A DNA stretch of 64,000 bases, from NCBI GenBank assembly GCA_036023115.1, contig JAYKKT010000086.1, forward strand, positions 10,555,501-10,619,500, given 5' to 3'. The stretch comes from Brasenia schreberi (lineage: Eukaryota > Streptophyta > Magnoliopsida > Nymphaeales > Cabombaceae). The notes under the pieces are model-generated. The model made no database searches and was not told the DNA's origin. It saw only the letters and a list, made by a program, of their open reading frames with translations. Made by a program: the position numbers and the translations under genes. This document shows positions 54,613 through 64,000 of the stretch, one piece after another; position 1 is the first letter of the stretch; the number at the start of each line of letters is the position of its first letter.

Positions 54613-57600
54613 TGTAAACACCCCAAAATCCCACGACTTTCTCAAATATACCTGGTTTTACAAAAGCATCCCCAAAGGGCTATTTTGAGTCTGGAAACCT
54701 AAGAGCCTTCCAGACAACCCTGTACATACTTTGAACCTATATATATGTTTTAAAACTGTATACATGTAGTTCTAAACCTTAAAAATGTATTTTAAAACCC
54801 CGAAAACTGCTTGCCCTGATGAAAGCAGGACCGAAAAGGCAAAGGAGAGCCCGAACCTGGAGCATACTTCAAGCCCGGCACATCAACTCTCGTATCAAAA
54901 TCATCCCCAAATTTTTAGACATCTAAGCCCCAAATACCAGAAATTTGCTCAAAATAAACTCCAGAAGGTGAGAAGAAGAGCGGACGACCATGTTGGCGAA
55001 GACCCAACGCAAGACGGAGTACTGATGAAGTAAGGCCCTGCACAAACCGTCCGTTTTGAAACACCATGAAGGAATAAAAAAAATCAGATTTGGGCCGGAT
55101 CTGGACCATATATATCCAGATCCAAACCCAACATGTATTTGGATTTGGATTTGGATTCCAAGATCCAAATCTAATATCTACATCCATGACCCACATCACC
55201 TTCTCATAAATGGAGGTGTGGGGCCCACAGATATTTCACGTGAAAAGCCTTGGAAGGCTTGGGTAGAGAGAGAAAGGGAGTGATAAAGTATGAGTGAGAA
55301 AGTTGGTAGGCTTGACTTTTGGTCAAGGGTGGGTTAACCTTGTGGGTTTAGCCTAGAGTGTGGGTTTAAGCTTGTATGCACCTACACCTAACTTGGGGCT
55401 GGACCAACTTGGACATGGCTGCAACTGGGCCAATGGACCGGCGCCAAGGGAGGTTCCTAAACCTGGCCCTAAGCTAGCCCACCACACCTAGCCATTTGCC
55501 CTAAAACCTAACCCAAACCTAGCCATTCTCACCCAAACCACCCCAACCTCACCTAGCCGACCTCACCTAGCCAACCTCACCTAGCTAGACTACTTAGACC
55601 CTAACCAACTAAGCCTAAACCCACCTTAGTGCACCTAATTAAACCCCTAACTACTAAGTCCCAGCCCACCTAACTGACCTACCCTAAACCACTAACCAGC
55701 CCCCCCTAACCGACCTACCCCAAACCATGTCCCATGCCCACCTTATTACAAATATCTGGCCCATACCCCCCTAACTGACCCAACCCATTTCCAGCCTATA
55801 AAGACCCCCCTTTCTTGCAGGTTCCACTCTCTCTCCTCCACTCTCACCCCCACTCCTTCCAAGCTCCACCACCTTCCATTCCACCTCCACTCCATCACCC
55901 GGCTACCACCTCTCCACTCTCACCCCCACTCCCTCCAAGCTCCACCACCTTCCATCCACCTGCCATTCCACCGCCACTCTATCACCCGGCTACCACCTCT
56001 CCACTTCAACCGACTCCACCATCTTCCATCTTCGGCGAGGAGCTCCACCCTTCGGCTGCCACTCTTCTTCCACCACCATCCGGCCACCACTTCCATCCAC
56101 CAGCACCACCTCCATTCACTGTTAGTACCCCACCTCAACCCTATCTAACCCTTCACCTCCTTCTTTTCCAGCTGCACACTCCCATCCATCCGCCACCTAG
56201 CTCATCCATCCCCTCTCCCTTACACCCGACCGACCTGCCTCATACCCCACTACCTTCCCTCAACCCCACCCACCTTAGCTCCTAGCTGAATACCTCCCTT
56301 AATCCCCCTTCTTCCCAGCCAAACACCACACCAACCTAGCCCATCCACCTGCCACTTCACCCCCCGGCCAGCACCCCTACCTGTCGTTCCTTCCACTCGG
56401 CCAGCATCAAGATACCACCCGGCCAGCATCAAGATACCACCCGGCCAACACCCCTACATGTCGCCCACATCCACCTAAGGATCTCCCCTTTGGTTGCCCA
56501 AGGCGACTCACGAGGCTAAAGCCAAGCAAGTTGAGCACGGACCAGCTATACGTAAGTGCCTAACTCGGTCCCTTATATGAACTTGCTTACATTTAATTAA
56601 ATTTGATACGGGGTTGTAATAATGGAGCGTTGTCTCCCCCCGATTGTAATAATGTGGTTTGGCACACCAACACACATGTGCACTTGAGCCTTTCCGCTCT
56701 TAGTTGCACACCCTTTTGGCACACACACGGGCCTTGACAGCCCTTAAGATATAGTTATATTTATATATATTCGGTTACGTGGGTTTTCCATTACAAGTCG
56801 TGGGTGTTGTCTTTCAATTCCACACTCACACACATTGAGCTTTTGCTCATACTCCCAAGACCCTAGTAAGGGCCATATTGCAATTTTATTTGGGTGTTTC
56901 ATTCAAGTCGTGCGCGTGGTATTTCAATTCCACACTCACACACATTGAGCTTTCGCTCTTACTCCCAAGACCCTAGTAAGGGCCATATTGCAATTATATT
57001 TGGGTTTTACATTACAAGTCGTGTGAGTTGTCTTTACATATATACACAACACCCACGCACACGTTGGCGACCTTCGGGCCCATATATATTATAAGTATTT
57101 TCCTTCCGCTATGTCTTTAAGATTTGGGTTTTAAGGTTCAGCTGTGTGAGTAGTCTTTCCATATATACACGACACACACTTACACAATTGAGCCTTTCCA
57201 CTCTTAAGATATAGCCATATTTCCCTTTTGCAATTTCCCTTTTGCAATTTACATTACGCCATTTCCCTTAAGCATTGTCTTTCAATTCGGGTTTTCCCTT
57301 GGAGTTGTGTGAGTTTGCATTGCATATTCGCCATACCACGAGTTAGGACGCATATTGCATCAAAGCAAACCCCACACTCCCATGCAAAAATCGCCCAACT
57401 TAGGTCACTTGCGTACACACCTAGTTGGCCCTAAAAAGCATAAAAGTGAAAGACATAGGCACGTGCAAATCCCATGTGAAATAAAACTTGCAATCATACA
57501 AACAAAGCCCAAACACTTCGGGTATTTTCAAAAAGGTTATTTGATTTAAAACGACTTTGCCAAGCGTACAGACTAACCCTTGCGTATCATTGCAAGAAGG

Positions 57601-57776
57601 TCTGTGACGAAAAGAGCTCACTTGCTCACAGTCGCCCCGAAAGAGTCAGATTTCAAAACTTACTTCTCTAGCTTGAGTAAGCTAGCTGGCACACCTTTGT
57701 TATAAAAACGACTTAGACACACAAAAATGTTCACTTCGGGCCTAAGAACCGGAAGTGAGAATTTTCCGTGTCTACA
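54613..57776 (+). mobile_element. LTR F (3164 bp), complete, without internal region
   Basis: TGTAAACACC at 54613 to TCTACA at 57776. It has TATA at 55797-55804, GTAAGTG at 56552-56558, GAGC...GCTC units at 56687, 56837 and 56949 (112-bp spacing for the last two), and the U5 module at 57569-57685. The left flank is element E, the right flank a hAT-like coding scrap, and no 5-bp duplication is seen, so it is not a simple solo LTR. The Pro/Ser-rich frame at 55815-56285 is low-complexity LTR sequence. Confidence 0.88.
57569..57685 (+). other. U5 double stem-loop module, LTR F copy
   Basis: Stem 1 arms CAGAC (57569-57573) and GTCTG (57600-57604), inner CTTGC/GCAAG, loop changed to GTATCATT. Stem 2 CTAGCTT and AAGCTAG (57668-57685). 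Confidence 0.75.
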
Positions 57777-57880
57777 TTTGGACATATAAAGACAAGCACT
57801 ATCATCCTTCTTGGTTCCTGCAAGATAGTGCTTCATATGAGAAATACCTTCACGTTTAACTTTATTGAAAAAATACATTT
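57777..57880 (-). pseudogene. hAT transposase BED-finger fragment (possible)
   Basis: Minus-strand reading FFNKVKREGISHMKHYLAGTKKDDSACL resembles the end of the BED zinc finger of plant hAT transposases (GGI-x-R-x-K-x-HLAGT-x-K-x-V-x-x-C). It is cut by LTR F right after the motif. It is short, so only a likely call. Confidence 0.45.
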
Positions 57881-58560
57881 ATTCACTAGCCTATTACTTT
57901 TGTACATTGGAATGCAATACTTTCATATTGTATCAGCTTGATCGAAAGCCATTAGGTACAGAAGAGATAAACAATAAGAAGAAAGAAGATTTTGAAAGGT
58001 TAAGAATCACAAAATCTATGAAAACTCCAAAATTTTCAAGTGAAAAATTGGGTAGAATGAAAAGAAAGAGTTTATGTCACGAATTTGACAAAACCCTTAG
58101 AAATGGGAAAGGGATTTAGTAGAAAAACTCAATAATCTTGGGATTTCTCCACAAAAGAAACAAAAGCAATATTCAGGAAAGGGTTTGAGAACAAAGAATT
58201 GGAGTGAAATAGGATTTGGGATGATAAAATGAATTTTGAAAACTTGGATCTCGGGTTTTTATACCATACAAATCGGCATCAACTCATACGATACGATACG
58301 ATAAATCACACAATGTGATACACATACCTGTATCATGTCATATTCTTATATGATACACAATAAAATCATATCGTAGCATACGATACAATACGATTTTATT
58401 AACATTGCCCCTGACTTGAAAGGACTTGTCTTCCAGTCTTTAGTGTCTTCACGAATAGTGAGTATTGATGCCTGAGTTGTTGATGGGGAGTTCTACTCCC
58501 CGGGGGTACATGAAGTGTGTATGTTTGGCTAGGACCTCCTCTTGTATTAAAAAGAAAAGG
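57881..58560. other. Unassigned stretch with ATACGAT repeats
   Basis: 58270-58400 is rich in CATACGAT/ATACGATACG phrases. The rest may be the 3' flank of the chromovirus relic. No gene recognised. Confidence 0.3.
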
Positions 58561-59337
58561 ATAAGGAGATGGTCCTCAACACTGAAAAATGCCAGACACA
58601 TATTAAGCTGGAAGCTTGACTTTGTGTGTATGTTCGCCAACTTGCTTCAACACCTTATAAGGATCAGTTGGCTTTGCAAATGTTCTGGGAGAAAAACATC
58701 CTTTCTTAAGATTACACACTAAATCTCCTTGAATTTAGCAAATCTTCTATGCTCATTTGCTTGAACTTGATACTTCAAATTTTGTTTTAGTATCTTCTCA
58801 CAAATCTGTTCATGCAACTTCTTGATTTTCAACGTCCTACTAGATTGATGTTTCAAAGGAATAGGAAGTAAGTCCAAAGGTTCGCTAGATAAACAGCTTC
58901 AAAGGCACTACTATCAGTAGTTTGACTCTTGTCTTGTTGTAAGCAAACTCCACATGTGATAAGAGAAAATCCCAGTCTCTAAAACTTGTCTTCACCAAGC
59001 TCCTTAAAAGTTTCCCAAGGTTCTGTTTGATTGCAACCTCATGCCCATTTTTCTCAATAGATTTCCTGAAAAATGACTCATAAGTTTCAAATCTCGATCT
59101 GAAGTGTGAATTAGAAACTCTATGAATCTTTACAATTTCCTTATGATTAGGCTCGACAACATATGAAGCATAAGAAGTGATGCAAGAAACAAGATAAGCC
59201 CTTTCTGAGAAATTATGAGCAACAACAAAAATTGAATCATTTTTTCTTTGAGTTCGGGCAGTCTAACAATGGAATCCATGCTAACATCTTCCCATGGTAC
59301 TTTATGTACTGGAAGTGGAGTGTAAAGGCCAGCCCAT

Positions 59338-62300
59338 TGTAGGTGTGAAAATTTCTACTCCTGGTTTTTTACGCCAGAAATGAACCTTTTCGCACCTAAG
59401 TCGTTTCTGCGAGCATGCCACCTAGCTTGCTCAAGCTAGCGAAGATTTTTGAAATATTCTGACTTTTCTGGCGATTTTGGGAAAGCGGGATCTTTTCATT
59501 TAAAACTTCTTGAACCGATGCTCAAGAGTCAGTTTAAACCATTAAAACTTCATTTTTACAAAACTTTTAAAATACCAGTGTTCGATGAATCTCGATGTAT
59601 GCCTTCTTTGCAAGTTTTATTATGACTTTGGACAAACCTAAGTCTTTGGAGTTTGAGCTATTTAGGCCTGATATGTGTGTGCATATGTGGCCTATTTTCA
59701 ACGTGGTTTGTGCGTAGATTTGGGGCTTCTTTGAAAGCTAATGAATGCAAGGATGGAAAATCTTTTCAGGTTTTGAAATGATGATGTGAGCTAGTTTCGA
59801 ATTGAAAGGGCAACTCACACAACTTTCACAAATGTAAATACCCGAAATTGAAGTGCAACTCACGCAGCTTTAACAAATGTAAATACCCGAAATGTAAAGC
59901 AACTCACGCGACTTAATGTAAATCCACACAAAGGGAAATGCAACTTGACGTGAAGTAAACTCACACAACTTGAAAATATATAAATATGTTGTATCCTAAG
60001 AGCGAAAAGGCTAAATGTGTGTGTGTATAGAGCGGAAAGGCTCGAGTGCTTTTGTGTGCTTCTCGTGTGAAATTGAAATTACAACTCACACAACTTTCAC
60101 TAAAGTAAATACCCGAATTGAAATATATACTTTACCTTAAGAGCGGAAAGGCTCAATGCACGTGTGTGTAAGTGTGAAATTTAAATGATACTCACACGAC
60201 TTTCACTAAAGTAAATAACCAAATTGAAATATATACTTTAGCTTAAGAGTGGAAAGGCTCAATGCACGTATGTGTAAGTGTGAAATTTAAATGACAACTC
60301 ACACAACTTGAATGTAAATCCACCTGGAATTAAATTGCAACTCACACAGCTTTCACTAAAGTAAATACCCAAATTGAAATATATACTTTAGCTTAAGAGT
60401 AGAAAGGCTCAATGTGTGTGCAATATAAAAGTGGAAAGGCTCAAGTGTACGTGGGTGTCCTTCGTGTGCAATTAAGAGCGAGAAGGCTCAAGTGCGCGTG
60501 TGTGGATGTGTATGAAACACAAATATTACATTTCGGGGGGAGACTTCGCTCCATTATTACAACCCCGTATCGAATTGAATTTAGCTTAAGCGAGTAATGT
60601 AAAACCGAATGTAAATAGACACTTACAAGTGGTCGGTTTTGCCTCTCGAGTCGCTCGGGTCCGTCCTCCTTGACAGCCACGAGATAGGTCTCTTTAGGTG
60701 GGCTCCGACATGAGACTTGGGTATGGATTTACTTGGGCGCGGCCAAGTAAGTTTGGGGCTTAGTATGGGCTGGGTTCGGCCAAAGGTTTAGGTTAGGCAA
60801 GTCCTAGCTAGGTGAGGTTGGGCTGGGCCGTGGGAGGTGGTTAGCCAAGGTTGGTGCAAGGCCAACAGGTCTTGGCCAAGTGCTAGGGGGCACTCGGCTT
60901 GTTTAGAGTGGGATATAGGTGGGTCACGGGATAGGTCTAGGCACAGCGGCAGCGCGCTGGACGTGGCGTGCAGGGAAGGCACTGCTAGAGTGTAGGTCAG
61001 GAGCTGGTGCGGGTGTTGTGGGGTGTGCAGGGGGTCTGCAATTGGGAGTGTTGGCGCAGCAAGGTGTAGCAAGCTGGTTACAACACGGTAGGGTGTGCTG
61101 TTGGAGTGTAGCGGTGCGCGGGAGCGGATGGTGCGGTGAGGCACTGCGGTGCGTAGGCCAAGGGGTGCGCAACAGGCACTGTAGGGGGTGTGTGGCAGGT
61201 GTGGCGCAGCAAGTGCGTCGGGGCACTGTAGGAGGTCTACAGCACGGTGGCAGGTGTGTGATGCGGGAGTGCAGCGGCTGGGGGGGGCGTATGCAGCAGG
61301 CCGACCGGGCGAGGTGCGGTTGTTTCGGTTAGGTTGAAACCGAGTGCAAGGTGCACTCAGTTATGGTCTTATGGCTAGGTCCAATGGAGATGGTTCAAGG
61401 CTAGGTCAGGTCGGTTAGGGTCAAGTGGGTCACGTTTAGGGGTTATGGGTAGGTCGGTTTAGGGCAAGTGGGTGGAGTCGGTTGGGTGAAGTAGGTGGAG
61501 TCGGTTGGGTGAAGTGGGTAGAGTCGGTTTGCTAGGTTAGGGTGAGGTTTTGTGGGGTCGATTGGGTGAAGTGGGCTAGGTCTAAGTGGGTCAGTTAGGG
61601 CTAGGTTAGGGTTAGGGTTAGAGACCCACCTCTTGGAGCCGAGTCCACCCTTTTGCAGCCATATGTCCATGCCGTTCCATCATATTGGTGCAGCCCCATG
61701 GGTAGTCTAGGTTCACAAGGTTTGAACCCACACCCTTGATCAAGCCCACATGGCTAACCCACTTAACAAAGTCAAGCCCACCATTCTTCTCTCTCTTACT
61801 TTATGCACTCCCCCAAGCCTCTCCCAAGCAAGTTCACGTGAACTTTCACCCCCCCCCCCCCCCTTGCTTCTATTTATAGGCAAAGGGGTGGGTCTTGGGT
61901 TTGGATCTTGGATTTGGTTTTTATGATCCAAATCCGATCCAAACACTATTTGGGTATGGATCTGGATATTTATGTCCAGATCCAATCCAAAATTTTGTTT
62001 CTTCAGTCCTTCTTGGTGTTTTGAGATGGGCGGTTTTCACGGGTCCTGGCTTCATTTGTGCTCCATCTTGGGCTGGGTTTTTCCCGACCTTCTTGTCCAA
62101 CCATCTTCTCACGTTCTGGACTTCGTTTTTGGTTTGATTTCTGATATTTAGAGCTTGGGCTTGGATTTCTGATGGCTTTGTTGGTGCTTTGGCTTGGCAT
62201 TTCACATTCCAAGGCAGAAGTCTGCTTCTAGCCTGGATTCTTCTTTTGCTTTTTGGCCCTACTTTCATCAGGCTGGGCTGAACTTTGGCTTTTGACCTAT

Positions 62301-62525
62301 TTTTGGAGCTGCTTTTCGATCAGGCTCCACCTGCTTGATTTGGATGCTTAACAAATTTTGGATTTTGGCCCGAGTTTAAGAAACCTTTGTTTTGAAGGGT
62401 TTTGAGACAAAAAAGTTTAAAACTTTGCAACTCCTGGGTTTTGAAAGTTTCAAAATTTGGTTTGAAAATGGTTTTTGCAAACCAGGTGTTTGTTTGAAAA
62501 TAATTTGATTTTGGGGGTGTTTACA
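59338..62525 (-). mobile_element. LTR G (3188 bp), solo LTR with 5-bp target duplication
   Basis: TGTAGG at 59338 to GGTGTTTACA at 62525 on the plus strand. It is flanked by CCCAT at 59333-59337 and CCCAT at 62526-62530, a perfect 5-bp duplication, and the chromovirus integrase reads across once it is removed. This confirms the LTR ends for the whole family. It has TATTTATA at 61871-61878, CACTTAC at 60620-60626, GAGC...GCTC units (60000-60490) and the U5 module at 59422-59535. The Gly/Val-rich frame at 60919-61332 is LTR sequence. Confidence 0.92.
59422..59535 (-). other. U5 double stem-loop module, LTR G copy
   Basis: Stem 2 arms CTAGCTTG (59422-59429) and CAAGCTAG (59432-59439): eight perfect pairs, with the innermost pair changed on both sides against element A. 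Stem 1 arms AAACT (59503-59507) and AGTTT (59531-59535), inner CTTGA/TCAAG. Confidence 0.8.
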
Positions 62526-63296
62526 CCCATTTTCGGCCAATGACCTTTAACTTTGTGACAGACAGTGCACCTTTGGGCAATTTTTATTACATGATTGGCC
62601 AATAGAATTTTCCTAGCAAAAGGGAGGTCTTGTTTCTACCTAGCTAAACCACCTCCATGCGCCTCTCCAACGATTGCCTCATCCAGAGAACAATTTGGTA
62701 TACACAGTTGATTGTCTTTAAAAGGAAACCTATCCGGCAACATGAAATGATTAAAAGAACCTGCAGAAGTACATGCTTCCCAAGTGGAGCTGAAATCAGG
62801 GTACTTTGCATATAATTTGGTGATGACTTCAAGTCCCGATACCTTTATCTCCATGCTGTTAAGAGAAATGCCTCCTACTCAATGCATCACCACTTTATTA
62901 AGCTTTTCCAACTTATGTTTGATGGAAAAGCTATAAGATTCTAGAAACTCCTACCCAATTCCAACTTAAGTTTGAGTGCTTCAATGCTTCATGATTAGGG
63001 AAAAGAACAAACTCTTTGGTAGCAAATAGTGACCAATGATCTACAGCTCAAACATGACGTAAAATTCTTTCTCATAAGTTGAGTATTTTCCACTAGCTGT
63101 ATTCACTTCTCACTAAATATTGCAATTGGGTGCATTTTTTCTTATAACTTATAGTTCTTGAAAGCTTGCTTATTCAGCTAAAGTTTTCTCAAAATTAGTT
63201 GCATGGCCCAAGTCAGGAGTAGTCTTACCTCTATGGTCAAAGTCAGAACTAGTTAACTGCCATTCCTTGTCTAGGACTACTCTCCTGTAGTATCTG

Positions 63297-64000
63297 GTGA
63301 AAGCTGTGTGAGTTGCAATTAATTTCGGGTGGATTTAATTTCAAGTCGTGTGAGTTGCAATTTCAATTTCACACAAGAACACCCACGACCACTCGAGCCT
63401 TTTCGCTCTTCACACTCACACACATTGAGCCTTTCCGCTCTTAACCTAAACATATATACTTCAATTTGGGTATTTACTTTAGTGAAAGTTGTGTGAGTTG
63501 CAATTAATTTTGGGTGGATTTAATTTCAAGTCGTGTGAGTTGCAATTTCAACTTCACACGAGAAACACCCCGCAAGCAGTCGAGCCTTTCCGCTCTTTAC
63601 ACTCACACACATTGAGCCTTTTTGCTCTTAGGATAAAACATATTTATATATTTTCAAGTCGTGTGAGTTTACTTTAAGTTGAATTGCATTTTCCCTTGTG
63701 TGGATTTACATTTAAGTCGCGTGAGTTGCCTTACATTTCTGGTATTTACATTGGTGAAAGATGTGTGAGTTGCACTTCAATTTTAGGTATTTACATTAGT
63801 GAAAGCTGTGTGAGTTGCACTTTCAATTCGAGCCTAGCTCACATCATCGCTTTCAAAACCTTAAAAGGATTTCTGCATCCTTGCATTCACTCGCTTTAAA
63901 AAGCCCCCGAATCCTCGCTCAAGCCACGTTGAAAATAGGCCACATATTCACACACATATCAGGCCTAATAGATAAAACTCAAAAGACTTAGCGTCGTCCA
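63297..64000 (+). mobile_element. LTR H, 5'-truncated, runs off the window
   Basis: It starts abruptly in the repeat part of an LTR of the G type: GTGTGAGTTGCAA phrases, GAGC...GCTC units at about 63395, 63427, 63583 and 63617, and the TAGGCCACATATTCACAC block near the end. Its U5 would lie to the right of the window. Confidence 0.8.

Larger units (their letters stand above)
58561..63290 (-). pseudogene. pol: Chromovirus-type Ty3/gypsy pol relic, split by LTR G
   Basis: On the minus strand, 63290 down to 62531 reads the RNase H (PIAIFSEK, VLFPNHEALKH), a damaged DALSRR segment, and the integrase N-terminus (FKDNQLCIPN, EAHGGGLAR, CTVCHKVK, part of the HHCC finger). The frame continues left of LTR G with PWEDVSMDSIVRLPEL (DDE first Asp, about 59270-59300), KLLRSLVKTSFRDWDFLLSHVEFAYN (about 58920-59010), LDLLPIPLKHQSSRTLKIKKLHEQI (58790-58880) and PEHLQSQL near 58660. 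Stops and frameshifts are frequent. RT and LTRs were not found in the window. Confidence 0.8.

Noticed and set aside
54613..57776. LTR F as a simple solo LTR
   Set aside because: The flanking 5-mers (TGTTT and TTTGG) do not match and the two flanks belong to different elements.
60919..61332. 137-codon Gly/Val/Arg-rich frame
   Set aside because: GC-rich LTR G sequence; both strands are open only because stops are rare in this base composition.

Overview
This is a repeat-dense segment of a large plant nuclear genome. A P-class pentatricopeptide repeat (PPR) gene of a land-plant-specific class, a plant RTE-type LINE with a TTG tail, Ty1/copia and chromovirus relics, and long Ty3/gypsy elements of the Tat (Ogre/Retand) lineage with an added archaeal-type RNase H all point to a seed plant, most likely a woody angiosperm. 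The species cannot be fixed from this window. Only one gene looks intact and cellular: the 556-codon PPR gene on the minus strand at 39271-40941.

Layout. 1-32767 is a rearranged pile of one Tat-type retrotransposon family with very long LTRs (about 2.1-3.6 kb, TGT...ACA ends): LTR-1 (+, 1-2110) joined to inverted LTR-2 (-, 2111-4975); a leftover 3' end with polypurine tract and two unusual LTR-like heads (4976-7139); element A (+, 7140-16571) with 5' LTR, primer binding site, decayed gag-pro-RT-RH and part of integrase; element B (-, 16572-23145), whose 3' LTR cuts A inside integrase; and element C (+, 23147-31976), joined to B at a 2-bp microhomology and carrying pol, 3' region and 3' LTR. 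31977-38100 holds an old LTR tail, a Ty1/copia relic and an RTE LINE 3' end. 38100-49395 is a mostly unrecognised single-copy-looking stretch with the PPR gene, CT and TA microsatellites and a 38-bp LINE tail with 15-bp target duplications. 49396-64000 returns to the Tat family: D (5' LTR, PBS, start of gag), E (-), F (+), a solo LTR G (-) with a 5-bp CCCAT duplication inside a decayed chromovirus integrase, and H (+, runs off the end).

How the parts work together. The LTR subfamilies differ greatly in U3 but share a common kit: a TATA box; a strictly kept GTAAGTG splice-donor-like site; arrays of GAGC-loop-GCTC units, often in about 112-bp tandem repeats; and a roughly 118-nt module 80-98 nt before the LTR end. 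That module holds two stem-loops whose paired bases change together between copies, which argues for a selected RNA structure. A third stem-loop is kept in the 3' noncoding region of three copies. The protein genes are dead, and every in-frame stop I could compare with a sister copy is a C-to-T/G-to-A type change, as expected for methylated, silenced DNA. The structured U5 module and the hairpin arrays are the best candidates for something undescribed. All homology calls are from reading translations by eye; no search or folding program was run.
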